Shown: positions 6,250-12,377 of the stretch, one piece after another
Layout of the letters: every line of letters starts with the position of its first letter
Numbering within the stretch: the first letter of the stretch is position 1
NCBI GenBank assembly: GCA_002793635.1
Contig: PFEM01000034.1
Coordinates: 9,639-23,709, forward strand
DNA length: 14,071 bases
Direction: 5' to 3'
Source of the DNA: Candidatus Shapirobacteria bacterium CG10_big_fil_rev_8_21_14_0_10_48_15
GTDB taxonomy: Bacteria > Patescibacteriota > Microgenomatia > PFEM01
The notes under the pieces: generated by a model
Told to the model about the DNA's origin: nothing
Database searches by the model: none
The model's input: only the letters and a program-made list of their open reading frames with translations
Translations under genes and position numbers: made by a program

Positions 6250-6708
6250 TTATTTTCCCTTTTTTATTTTGTCGAGCTGGTTTAATTTCTTCAGTGCCTC
6301 CAGAGTGGCGTAGACATTGCTCGCCTTGTTGTTGCTGCCCAAAATTTTGGCGACAATATTTTTGATCCCGGCGGCTTCAACCACGGCCCGCACCGCCCCA
6401 CCAGCAATGATGCCGGTCCCCACTGGCGCCGGCTTCAGCAACACTTCGGCCGCTCCACGCTTCAGCCGAATCGCGTAGGGAATGGTTTGCCCCTTTAAAG
6501 GCGCCTTGACTAAATAACGCTTGGCCCGTTTGATCCCTTTTTGGATCGCCGTGGCCACATCCGCGGCCTTGCCCAAACCTACCCCAACTTGGCCTTGCCG
6601 GTCGCCAACCACGATCAGCACGGAAAAACCGATCCGGTTGCCACCTTTGGTTTTTTTGGAAACACGATTGATTTGGACAACTTTTTCGCTAAATTCGGTA
6701 AATTCCAT
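6250..6708 (-). CDS. rpsE: 30S ribosomal protein S5
   Basis: S5 lies at the 30S mRNA entry site and contributes to decoding fidelity and helicase activity. I choose the ATG at 6708 (152 residues), since the family N-terminus aligns from MEFTEFSEKVVQINRVSKKT; upstream in-frame sequence lies inside rplR and does not resemble S5. Features are the dsRNA-binding-like domain with NRVSKKTKGGNRIGFSVLIVVGD split across residues 15-37, and the C-terminal domain with GTGIIAGGAVRAVVEAAGIKN around 100-120. It is slightly shorter than E. coli S5 (about 167), mostly at the C-terminus. One base separates it from the rplR stop. It is followed by rplO without rpmD. Confidence 0.97.
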   Translation of the reverse strand: MEFTEFSEKVVQINRVSKKTKGGNRIGFSVLIVVGDRQGQVGVGLGKAADVATAIQKGIKRAKRYLVKAPLKGQTIPYAIRLKRGAAEVLLKPAPVGTGIIAGGAVRAVVEAAGIKNIVAKILGSNNKASNVYATLEALKKLNQLDKIKKGK

Positions 6709-6709
6709 G

Positions 6710-7015
6710 TTAGAACTCCAAACCGCCCTGACGGGCGCCTTCAGCCAAAGCTTTAACACGACCGTGATAACGATAACGTCGCCGGTCAAAAACCACTTTT
6801 TTAACTTTCTTTTTGGCCGCTTTGGCGGCTAAAGCTTCACCAACTTTGAAGGCCTGTTCGGTTTTGGTCATTTTACTCTCTTTGCCAAGCTCATGCGAAC
6901 TCGCCGCAGCGAGGGTCTGGCCCGCTTGATCATCAATCACCTGCCCATAAATCGCCTTGTGGGAGCGAAACACGGCTAGCCTGGGGCGACCGAGTCCCCC
7001 TTTAATTTTCCTCAT
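6710..7015 (-). CDS. rplR: 50S ribosomal protein L18, short N-terminus
   Basis: L18 binds 5S rRNA with L5 and builds the central protuberance. The product has 101 residues against a usual 115-122. It begins MRKIKGGLGRPRLAVFRSHKAIYG; RLAVFRSHKAIYGQVID aligns with residues starting about 25 in E. coli, so about 13-15 residues of the basic N-terminal tail are gone. The core is intact: TLAAASS, EALAAKAAKKKVKKVVFDR, and the C-terminal YRYHGRVKALAEGARQGGLEF. The ATG overlaps the rplF stop (ATGA), leaving no in-frame upstream extension that resembles L18. The same trimming is seen in its partner L5. Confidence 0.96.
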   Translation of the reverse strand: MRKIKGGLGRPRLAVFRSHKAIYGQVIDDQAGQTLAAASSHELGKESKMTKTEQAFKVGEALAAKAAKKKVKKVVFDRRRYRYHGRVKALAEGARQGGLEF

Positions 7016-7587
7016 TGCCCCCCTCCCGTGCCAAAACCACCGGCAGCGCCGACTTTACCGGCTTTGCCGGGCTTGGTTTTGACCACTTCCCCTTGATAAC
7101 GAATTCCTTTGCCCTTGTAAGGCTCGGGTGGTCGCAGCGCCCGAATATTGGCGGCGACCTGACCGACCAGCACTTTGTCTATCCCGGAAACGATCACCAC
7201 ATTATTAGCTTCCACCGTCAACTTAATTCCTTCCGGCGCGACAAACTGCACCGGGTGGGAGAAACCCAAAGAAAAAACGGCCGTCTCTCCTTCCAAATTC
7301 ACCCGATAACCAGTCCCCACCAGTTCCAACGTTTTGCTAAAACCGCCCTTGACCCCCTGCACCATATTGGCCAGCAAACTACGAATCGAACCATGCAAAG
7401 ACCGGCTTAGTTTGTCATCAGCCAAACGCTTCACGGTGACTTGGTTGCCTTCAACCGACACGATCACTTCAGGCCTGATCGCCTGTTCCAGTTGACCTTG
7501 CGGGCCAGTCACCGTCACCGCCCCTTTTCGGTTGGTCACCGTCACGCCCTCGGGAATAAAAATTGGTTTTCTGCCAATACGACTCAT
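7012..7587 (-). CDS. rplF: 50S ribosomal protein L6, glycine-rich C-terminal extension
   Basis: L6 sits near the sarcin-ricin loop and the factor-binding site. I choose the ATG at 7587 (MSRIGRKPIFIPEGVTV), which is the family start; an upstream TTG in frame would add seven residues from within rpsH. The product is 191 residues, slightly long. Two L6 repeats are visible: one through VTGPQGQLEQAI and SLLANMVQGVKGGFSKTLEL, the other with LELVGTGYRVNLEGETAVFSLGFSHPV (residues about 84-110) and the conserved RPPEPYKGKGIRYQGEVV near 158-175. After the usual terminus it has about 14 extra Gly/Ala-rich residues (KVGAAGGFGTGGGQ). Four bases separate it from the rpsH stop. Confidence 0.97.
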   Translation of the reverse strand: MSRIGRKPIFIPEGVTVTNRKGAVTVTGPQGQLEQAIRPEVIVSVEGNQVTVKRLADDKLSRSLHGSIRSLLANMVQGVKGGFSKTLELVGTGYRVNLEGETAVFSLGFSHPVQFVAPEGIKLTVEANNVVIVSGIDKVLVGQVAANIRALRPPEPYKGKGIRYQGEVVKTKPGKAGKVGAAGGFGTGGGQ

Positions 7588-7591
7588 TTTT

Positions 7592-7978
7592 TTACCACAT
7601 TTCGCCAATAACTTCGCCGCCTAATTTTTTTTGTTTTGCTTGTCCACCGTTCATCACTCCCGCTGAAGTAGAAATAATGTTCATCCCCAAGCCGTAATTA
7701 ACCCGTCGCAAATCTTTGGCCTGGCAATAAACCTTCTTACCCGGCTTGGAAATCCGTTTCACCATGGTCAAGGCAGGCTGGCGATCGATATACTTCAATT
7801 TCAGCTGGAGAGTTTTGAAGGGCTGCCCGCCCACTTTCACTGACGCCAAAAAACCGCCCCGAACCATCACTTTGGCAATCGCCTCGTTGATCCGGGAATA
7901 GGGCAACTGTACCTGGGTTTTTCTGGCCAGGTAGGCGTTTTTGATTCTAATAAACATATCGGCAATCGGATCAGTCAT
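7592..7978 (-). CDS. rpsH: 30S ribosomal protein S8
   Basis: S8 binds the central domain of 16S rRNA and in E. coli represses the spc operon. The 128-residue product starts MTDPIADMFIRIKNAYLAR, the family signature, and ends with the conserved STSAGVMNGGQAKQKKLGGEVIG region followed by EMW. Length is normal (about 130). It starts six bases after the rpsN stop. In E. coli the S8 repressor site lies at the rplN/rplE junction; nothing comparable was recognised here by eye. Confidence 0.97.
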   Translation of the reverse strand: MTDPIADMFIRIKNAYLARKTQVQLPYSRINEAIAKVMVRGGFLASVKVGGQPFKTLQLKLKYIDRQPALTMVKRISKPGKKVYCQAKDLRRVNYGLGMNIISTSAGVMNGGQAKQKKLGGEVIGEMW

Positions 7979-7984
7979 TTTTGT

Positions 7985-8170
7985 CTACCAGGAAGCCTTG
8001 GTCACTCCCGGTAATTCTCCTTTGCTGGCCAGCTTGCGAAAACACAAGCGGCATAAACCAAAATAACGAATATAGGCGCGTGGTCGGCCGCAGAGTTGAC
8101 ACCGATTCCGACCCCGCGTCGGGTACTTGAGCTTTTTTAATTCTCTAACTATTTTTGATGTCTTAGCCAT
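7985..8170 (-). CDS. rpsN: 30S ribosomal protein S14, type Z (zinc-binding)
   Basis: S14 stabilises the 30S head near the A site. The product is the 61-residue zinc form: C24, C27, C40 and C43 sit in NRCQLCGRPR and GLCRLCFRK at the same positions as in Thermus S14, and the C-terminus is the conserved LPGVTKASW. It starts at the ATG at 8170 with GGGAGGG a few bases upstream, inside the rplE end, which it overlaps by eight bases. It terminates with TAG, unlike most neighbours. Confidence 0.98.
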   Translation of the reverse strand: MAKTSKIVRELKKLKYPTRGRNRCQLCGRPRAYIRYFGLCRLCFRKLASKGELPGVTKASW

Positions 8171-8672
8171 GGTGCCCTCCCGTAGCCTTAGCAGAGGGGG
8201 CTTCCTTTTCGAAAGGCATCCCCATTTTTTTCAAATAATCCCTAGCTGCCTGGTCAGAATTCGTATCCGTCACGATCGTCACCTGCAAGCCCCTGGTCTG
8301 GCGAACCTGGCTGGAGTCAATCTCCGAAAAAACCACTTGCTCAGCCAGCCCTAAATTGTAATTACCATGGCCATCAAAACCTTTGGTCGGCACTCCCCGA
8401 AAATCCCGCAGGCGGGGCAGGACAATGCGAAAAAGCTTGGTCAGAAAAGCTTCCATCCGCCGGCCACGCAGGGTCACCACCAAGCCAATCGGCGCGCCCG
8501 CTCTAAGCTTAAATTCAGCAATTGCCCGACGGGCCCGCGTCACCTTGGGCTTTTGGCCGGTAATCACCGTTAAATCCCGGCTAGCAGGTTCAATGAGCTT
8601 CTTGTCTTGAGAAGCCGCGCCAATCCCCATACTGACGACCACTTTGGTAATTTTTATATTGCTGCTTGGCAT
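8163..8672 (-). CDS. rplE: 50S ribosomal protein L5, short N-terminus
   Basis: L5 binds 5S rRNA in the central protuberance and touches the P-site tRNA. I choose the ATG at 8672 (169 residues), preceded by AAGGA about ten bases away; a TTG nine bases further upstream is less likely. The chain begins MPSSNIKITKVVVSMGIG, which aligns to about residue 28 of E. coli L5, so the first helix (about 26 residues) is missing. The rest is typical: TGQKPKVTRARRAIAEFKLR (45-70), RDFRGVPTKGFDGHGNYNLG (about 105-125), and MGMPFEK near the end. A tail of about 15 residues with GGHHG follows. It overlaps rplX by 19 bases. Confidence 0.95.
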   Translation of the reverse strand: MPSSNIKITKVVVSMGIGAASQDKKLIEPASRDLTVITGQKPKVTRARRAIAEFKLRAGAPIGLVVTLRGRRMEAFLTKLFRIVLPRLRDFRGVPTKGFDGHGNYNLGLAEQVVFSEIDSSQVRQTRGLQVTIVTDTNSDQAARDYLKKMGMPFEKEAPSAKATGGHHG

Positions 8673-8977
8673 TTTTTGCAAATCCTTAACTTGGTATCGC
8701 GATTAACTCGGTCAACTTGGTTAACTCGATAACCCACCCTCGTCCGCTGGCCACACTTAGGGCAAACCAAGGCGACCCGGCTGGCCGGTAGGGGTTTAGC
8801 AATTTCCACTACTCCGCCCGGCTGCCTTTCTCCCTGCGGGCGAACGTGCTTTTTAAACAAATTAAGGCCGGCAATCAAAACTTTGGCCTGCCGAGGCAAA
8901 ACTTTTTCAATTTTGCCGGTCCGGCCTTTGTCCTTGCCGCCCAAAACGACCACGCGATCATCTTTTTTTAATTTCAT
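8654..8977 (-). CDS. rplX: 50S ribosomal protein L24 with C-terminal zinc ribbon
   Basis: L24 is an assembly-initiating 23S rRNA-binding protein near the tunnel exit. The 107-residue product starts with a KOW motif (KKDDRVVVLGGKDKGRTGKI, residues 4-23), then LNLFKKHVRPQGERQPGGVVE. The C-terminal half has CPKC (C72, C75) and CKKC (C100, C103), a four-cysteine ribbon found in many bacterial L24 proteins. The ATG overlaps the rplN stop as ATGA. The length and order are standard for the spc cluster. Confidence 0.97.
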   Translation of the reverse strand: MKLKKDDRVVVLGGKDKGRTGKIEKVLPRQAKVLIAGLNLFKKHVRPQGERQPGGVVEIAKPLPASRVALVCPKCGQRTRVGYRVNQVDRVNRDTKLRICKKCQAAI

Positions 8978-9342
8978 AGCACTTCCTTCGCTTGCGAGGC
9001 AATCCGCGTGTAACCTGATTCTTTGACTTCTCTCGCCACCGGCCCGAAAAGACGGGTGCCACGGGGATTACCATCTTGGTCAATAATCACCCCGGCATTG
9101 TCATCAAAACGAATGTAAGAACCATCCGGCCGGCGAAATTCTTTCCTGGTCCGCACGACCAAAACGCGGACTTTTTCAGAATCTTGGACCACCCCGTTGG
9201 GGTCAGCCTGGTCAACCACGGCCTGCACCACCCCTCCCAAGTAGCCAAAACGCCGCCGGGAGCCGCCATAGATATGAATCACCAGTAAACGACGGGCGCC
9301 ACAATTATCCGCTGGTGTTAAAACAGTACGTAATTGGATCAT
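8974..9342 (-). CDS. rplN: 50S ribosomal protein L14
   Basis: L14 lies at the subunit interface and forms bridge B8. The 122-residue product is exactly the usual length. Motifs are MIQLRTVLTPADNCGARRLL, the central RRPDGSYIRFDDNAGVIID (about 69-87) and the C-terminal RGTRLFGPVAREVKESGYTR. Its ATG overlaps the rpsQ stop (ATGA). Nothing unusual was seen. Confidence 0.98.
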   Translation of the reverse strand: MIQLRTVLTPADNCGARRLLVIHIYGGSRRRFGYLGGVVQAVVDQADPNGVVQDSEKVRVLVVRTRKEFRRPDGSYIRFDDNAGVIIDQDGNPRGTRLFGPVAREVKESGYTRIASQAKEVL

Positions 9343-9569
9343 TTTTTGATGATGTTAACTATTTTCCACATTTTCGTTTTGCTTATAGGTCTAGTAGCGA
9401 CAAATTCTACCATATCACCCTGTTTGGCACCAATTTGGTTGTCCGCGTGATAACGCTGACGCCGCCGCAAGGCTTTACCATACAGCGGGTGGACCACCCG
9501 TCTTTCCACCAAAATGGTGGCGGTTTGAACCATCTTGTCACTAACAATTTTACCCTTAAGCGCTTTCAT
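9339..9569 (-). CDS. rpsQ: 30S ribosomal protein S17
   Basis: S17 is a primary 16S rRNA 5'-domain binder with an OB fold. The 76-residue product has LKGKIVSDKMVQTATILVERR (residues 4-24; written here only for its VSDKM core), VHPLYGKALRRRQRYHAD, GDMVEF and RPISKTKMWKIV. It is a few residues shorter at the N-terminus than E. coli S17 (84). Its ATG is preceded by AAAGGAG at close spacing within rpmC, which it overlaps by 14 bases. Confidence 0.97.
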   Translation of the reverse strand: MKALKGKIVSDKMVQTATILVERRVVHPLYGKALRRRQRYHADNQIGAKQGDMVEFVATRPISKTKMWKIVNIIKK

Positions 9570-9765
9570 TCATCTCCTTTTGCTGCCAAATCGTTTTTAA
9601 CCTGGCTAAATCGTGTCTTTGCTGATTTAATTGCTGACTATTTTTGACCCGGCCGGCCCCAACGTCAACCCGCAACTTCGCCAGCTGAACTTCAGCTTGG
9701 TCAATTTGTGCTTTTAATTCCGGGATGGTTTTGACTCTCAATTGAGCCAGCTGTTTTGTCTTCAT
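9556..9765 (-). CDS. rpmC: 50S ribosomal protein L29
   Basis: L29 is a small two-helix protein by the exit tunnel, where the signal recognition particle and trigger factor dock. The 69-residue product is largely helical: KTIPELKAQIDQAEVQLAKLR (about 12-32; core ELKAQIDQAEVQLAKLR) matches the first family helix, and DLARLKTIWQQKE the second, with the usual R.ARLKT-type motif. Position between rplP and rpsQ is standard. Its ATG overlaps the rplP stop (ATGA). It is weakly conserved in sequence, but context makes it secure. Confidence 0.95.
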   Translation of the reverse strand: MKTKQLAQLRVKTIPELKAQIDQAEVQLAKLRVDVGAGRVKNSQQLNQQRHDLARLKTIWQQKEMNESA

Positions 9766-10172
9766 TCTCGGCTGATAAACCTCGTTCTAAACGGCAACTT
9801 GGCGCCCGCGCGGCGCATCGCCTCTTGGGCAATTTCTTGACTAACTCCAGAAAGCTCCAAAACAACCATCCCCGGCTTCACCACCGCCACATAACCTTTG
9901 ACGTCGCCTTTGCCGGTGCCCATCCCGACTCCCAACCCCTTACTGGTGACCGGCTTGTGGGGAAAGGGCCTAATCCACAACTTGCCCTGCCTTTTAGTAT
10001 AGTGTGTGATGGCCACCCGTGCCGCCTCAATTTGCTGCGTGGTCAACCAATCCCGCCCCAAGCTCTTCAGGCCAAAATCGCCAAAAGCCAAGTGGGTCCC
10101 CCGACTGGGGACGCCGCCCATTTTACCTCGAAATTCTTTGCGATATTTAGTTCTTTTCGGCTGCAGGGCCAT
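9762..10172 (-). CDS. rplP: 50S ribosomal protein L16, hydroxylation-site Arg replaced
   Basis: L16 contacts A-site tRNA and organises the peptidyl-transferase region. I choose the ATG at 10172 (136 residues), because MALQPKRTKYRKEFRGKM is the family start; the preceding in-frame codons belong to the rpsC end. AAAGGA lies a few bases upstream. Core motifs are RQIEAAR-like TQQIEAARVAIT (45-56), KRQGKLWIRPFPHKPVT (60-76) and YVAVVKPG. The usual PLxVRMGxGKG loop reads GLGVGMGTGKG: by alignment E. coli Arg81, the residue hydroxylated by YcfD/RoxA, is G83 here. Other conserved residues are intact, so a non-functional gene is unlikely. One base separates it from the rpsC stop. Confidence 0.96.
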   Translation of the reverse strand: MALQPKRTKYRKEFRGKMGGVPSRGTHLAFGDFGLKSLGRDWLTTQQIEAARVAITHYTKRQGKLWIRPFPHKPVTSKGLGVGMGTGKGDVKGYVAVVKPGMVVLELSGVSQEIAQEAMRRAGAKLPFRTRFISRE

Positions 10173-10173
10173 T

Positions 10174-10827
10174 TTATTCCTTTCCTTTATAAATCCAAAC
10201 TTTAATCCCAATATAGCCGGAGCGCGTCAAGGCGGGAAAACCAACGTAATCAATATCGGCCCGTAAAGTTTGGCTGGGGACGGTTGCCCCCTGACCGCGA
10301 TCACCAAATTTTTCCACCCGGCTGATTTCAGCGCCCTCAATCCGGCCGGAAAGGACAATTTTAACCCCCTTGGCGCCGGCGGCCATCACGCGCTCAATCG
10401 CTTTGTTGACGACCCGGCGGTGGGGAAAGCGTCTTTGCAGCTGCTCGGCAATCCGCTGGGCCACCAGCTGGGCCGATAACTCCGGATTTTCAATCTCCAC
10501 GACCTCAATCTCCAGATTTTTTTCCGGCTGAGGAATGGAAATCATTTTGACCAGCTGCTTTTTGAGTACCTCCAAACTGGAGCCGCCGCGACCAATCACC
10601 ACCCCCGGCCGGCTGACATATAAAATCAGCTTGAACTTATTGATCGACCGCTCGATTTGGACACGCACAATCCCGGCCATGACCAACCGCTCCATCAAAA
10701 ACCGCCGAATCTTAATGTCTTCCCACAGGTTGTCCCGATACCGCGTCTTATCACTGGCAAACCAACGTGATTGCCAGTCTTTATTTTGCGGCAGACGAAA
10801 ACTCACCGGATTAACTTTTTGGCCCAC
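10174..10827 (-). CDS. rpsC: 30S ribosomal protein S3
   Basis: S3 lines the mRNA entry channel. The 217-residue product starts MGQKVNPVSFRLPQNKDW at a GTG (10827), the only non-ATG start I assign here; the family N-terminus begins exactly there. GGGAGGG lies three bases before the GTG, a strong Shine-Dalgarno that explains use of the weaker start. The KH domain has GRGG at 79-82, and the C-terminal domain has RVMAAGAKGVKIVLSGRIEGAEISR (core GAKGVKIVLSGRI) and RADIDYVGFPAL. Length is close to the short end for the family (about 210-235). It follows rplV after a 65-base repeat-bearing spacer. Confidence 0.97.
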   Translation of the reverse strand: MGQKVNPVSFRLPQNKDWQSRWFASDKTRYRDNLWEDIKIRRFLMERLVMAGIVRVQIERSINKFKLILYVSRPGVVIGRGGSSLEVLKKQLVKMISIPQPEKNLEIEVVEIENPELSAQLVAQRIAEQLQRRFPHRRVVNKAIERVMAAGAKGVKIVLSGRIEGAEISRVEKFGDRGQGATVPSQTLRADIDYVGFPALTRSGYIGIKVWIYKGKE

Positions 10828-10830
10828 AGA

Positions 10831-10837
10831 CCCTCCC
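10831..10837 (-). promoter_or_regulatory. rpsC: Strong Shine-Dalgarno for rpsC in a small inverted repeat
   Basis: GGGAGGG on the transcribed strand precedes the GTG start by three bases. It sits between GACC and GGTC arms (10829-10844), so a four-pair hairpin could present or partly mask it. This ribosome-binding site decides the GTG start. Confidence 0.6.
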
Positions 10838-10848
10838 TTCGGTCGGAT

Positions 10849-10876
10849 AATTTCTAATTTCGAATTTCGAATTTCG
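10849..10876. repeat. Four tandem AATTTCK heptamers in the rplV-rpsC spacer
   Basis: On the plus strand the unit reads AATTTCT once (10849-10855), then AATTTCG three times (10856-10876). The units create overlapping palindromic TTCGAA sites. The whole spacer 10838-10892 otherwise holds no ORF. The 11-mer taatttctaat at 10848-10858 recurs exactly at 11301-11311 in the rpsS-rplV spacer. Function is unknown. Confidence 0.7.
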
Positions 10877-10892
10877 AAACAATATTGAAAAT

Positions 10893-11288
10893 TTATTTAT
10901 CATTTTTTTTAGATTTACTTTCTTTCTTAACAATTTTTTTTCCTTTAGGCTCCTTTTTTTCTCCCTCCAAAATCATCCTAATATGACTGGTTCTTTTGAA
11001 AATCTGGTGCCAGCGACCCCGCGAAGCCGGCCGGCCCCGCTTGAAAGTCGGCCCCTCACCAATCTCCAGCATTTTGACTTTTAAGCTGTCTTTTGACAAA
11101 GCAAAATTATTAACGGCATTAGCCACGCCTTGCTTCAGCGTCAGCAACAAAGGCTGGGCCGCTTGGCGGCGTAAATGTTGGAGAATCGCCAACGCCTGAT
11201 CGGCTGGCAAACCACGCACCACATCCGCCACCAACCGCAACTTGCGGGCACTCATGCGAATATTTTTTGATCTGGCTAAAACTTCCAT
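10893..11288 (-). CDS. rplV: 50S ribosomal protein L22, lysine-rich C-terminal tail
   Basis: L22 contacts all 23S rRNA domains and its beta-hairpin lines the exit-tunnel constriction. The 131-residue product has the family N-terminus KNIRMSARKLRLVADVVRG (9-27), then ANAVNNFALSKDSLKV, and the hairpin/C-terminal segment GPTFKRGRPASRGRWHQIFKRTSHI (core GPTFKRGRPASRGR at about 79-92). After IRMILE there is a tail of about 22 residues rich in Lys and Glu, an extension seen in variable length in the family. A 56-base AT-rich spacer separates it from rpsS, unusual in this overlapping cluster, and no clear Shine-Dalgarno precedes the ATG. Confidence 0.97.
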   Translation of the reverse strand: MEVLARSKNIRMSARKLRLVADVVRGLPADQALAILQHLRRQAAQPLLLTLKQGVANAVNNFALSKDSLKVKMLEIGEGPTFKRGRPASRGRWHQIFKRTSHIRMILEGEKKEPKGKKIVKKESKSKKNDK

Positions 11289-11344
11289 TGGTTTAAATCT
11301 TAATTTCTAATGTTTTAATTTAAAATTCTAATTTTAAAATTATT
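11289..11344 (-). other. AT-rich rpsS-rplV spacer
   Basis: These 56 bases are almost all A and T, with AATTTCT and AAATTCT-like elements that look like degenerate copies of the heptamers in the next spacer. It shares taatttctaat with 10848-10858 and, at its border with rpsS, tttaaaattatttt with 6243-6256. No promoter with both boxes, terminator or ORF was recognised. Confidence 0.5.
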
Positions 11345-11629
11345 TTAGGTTTTGGTAATGGTTCGTTTCACAATCTTGCCGTGACCATGAAAGGTACGGG
11401 TCGGCGCAAATTCACCCAAACGATGACCGACCATGGCTTCGTTAATATAAACTTCATTGAAGGTTCGGCCATTGTGCACCAAAAAAGTATGGCTGACAAA
11501 CTCCGGCGGCACTTGGCTGGCGCGCGCCCAAGTCTTAATCGGTTCTTTTTTACCCCCGCTTTTTTGGGCCATCACTTTTTTGAGTAATTTTTGGTCAACA
11601 TAAGGACCTTTTTTGCTTGAACGTGACAT
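11345..11629 (-). CDS. rpsS: 30S ribosomal protein S19
   Basis: S19 is a 30S head protein that pairs with S13 and contacts bridges to the 50S subunit. The 94-residue product begins MSRSSKKGPYVDQKLLKKV, with IKTWARASQVPPEFV (31-45), VHNGRTFNEVYINEAMVGH (51-69) and LGEFAPTRTFHGHGK near the end, all family landmarks. Length is normal. It starts four bases after the rplB stop. Codon and amino acid make-up look like the neighbours. Confidence 0.98.
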   Translation of the reverse strand: MSRSSKKGPYVDQKLLKKVMAQKSGGKKEPIKTWARASQVPPEFVSHTFLVHNGRTFNEVYINEAMVGHRLGEFAPTRTFHGHGKIVKRTITKT

Positions 11630-11633
11630 CTTT

Positions 11634-12377
11634 TTAATTGATTCTTTTAATAATTAACTTATCAGAATACCTGCCGGGCTGGCGCGTCTTTTTGCCGAGA
11701 GTCTTTTTGCCCCAAGGTGATTTGGGCGACTTCAGGCCAATCCCGGAACGGCCTTCGCCACCACCATGAGGGTGAGAGTCCGGATGCTGGGCTACGCCAC
11801 GCACCGTGGGTCGAATGCCCATCAAGCGTTTGCGACCGGCTTTGCCAAAAACCTCATTTTTCCAATCAAGGTTGCCTAACTGACCAAGCGTGGCCAGACA
11901 ATTTTCCGACAGCGTTCTGATTTCACCGGAGGGCAGCTTGACCGTTGCCAGGCCACCCTCTTTGGACTGAATCAGGGCGGCGGTCCCTGCCCCGCGGGCA
12001 ATTTGGCCACCCTTGCCCGGTGTCAATTCAACATTGTGAATCGGCGTGCCAACCGGAATTCGTTTTAAAGGCAAAGTGTTCCCCACCTTAATTTCTACCT
12101 CAGGACCAGCCACCACTTGGTCGCCTACCTTCAGCCCTTGCGGCGCCAAAATATAGCGCTTCTCCCCATCAGAATACGTCAACAGGGCAATGTCCGCCGT
12201 CCGGTTGGGGTCATATTCAAACGCCATCACTTTGCCGGGAAGGTCGAGCTTGTCCCGCTTAAAATCAATCCGTCGTAAAAAACGCTTGTGCCGACCACCC
12301 TGATGGCGCACGGACACGTGACCGGCCGCATCCCGGCCGGACTTCTTAGGTAAAATTCTTTTTAGTTTACGGCTCAT
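11634..12377 (-). CDS. rplB: 50S ribosomal protein L2, short N-terminus
   Basis: L2 is a core 23S rRNA protein required for subunit association and peptidyl-transferase activity. The product has 247 residues against 270-280 usually. It begins MSRKLKRILPKKSGRDAAG; the segment GHVSVRHQGGRHKR (19-32) aligns with about residue 47 onward in E. coli, so about 28 N-terminal residues, including the KPTTPGRR-type motif, are missing. The rest is intact: YDPNRTADIALL, GNTLPLKRIPVGTPIHNVE, PGKGGQIARGAGT, and RGVAQHPDSHPHGGGEGRSG with the conserved HPHGGGEG loop at 202-209. The ATG overlaps the rplW stop (ATGA), so the short start is the only available one. Confidence 0.97.
   Translation of the reverse strand: MSRKLKRILPKKSGRDAAGHVSVRHQGGRHKRFLRRIDFKRDKLDLPGKVMAFEYDPNRTADIALLTYSDGEKRYILAPQGLKVGDQVVAGPEVEIKVGNTLPLKRIPVGTPIHNVELTPGKGGQIARGAGTAALIQSKEGGLATVKLPSGEIRTLSENCLATLGQLGNLDWKNEVFGKAGRKRLMGIRPTVRGVAQHPDSHPHGGGEGRSGIGLKSPKSPWGKKTLGKKTRQPGRYSDKLIIKRIN

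Noticed and set aside
6709..6789. 27-residue N-terminal extension of S5
   Set aside because: It lies in the rplR coding end and does not resemble S5; the ATG at 6708 matches the family start.
9315..9647. Plus-strand open frame of 110 codons
   Set aside because: It spans rpsQ and the ends of rplN and rpmC in antisense and shows no recognisable domain.
9756..10205. Plus-strand open frame of 149 codons antisense to rplP
   Set aside because: It is an antisense shadow of rplP: no family likeness, no Shine-Dalgarno, and the minus-strand frame is a clear L16.
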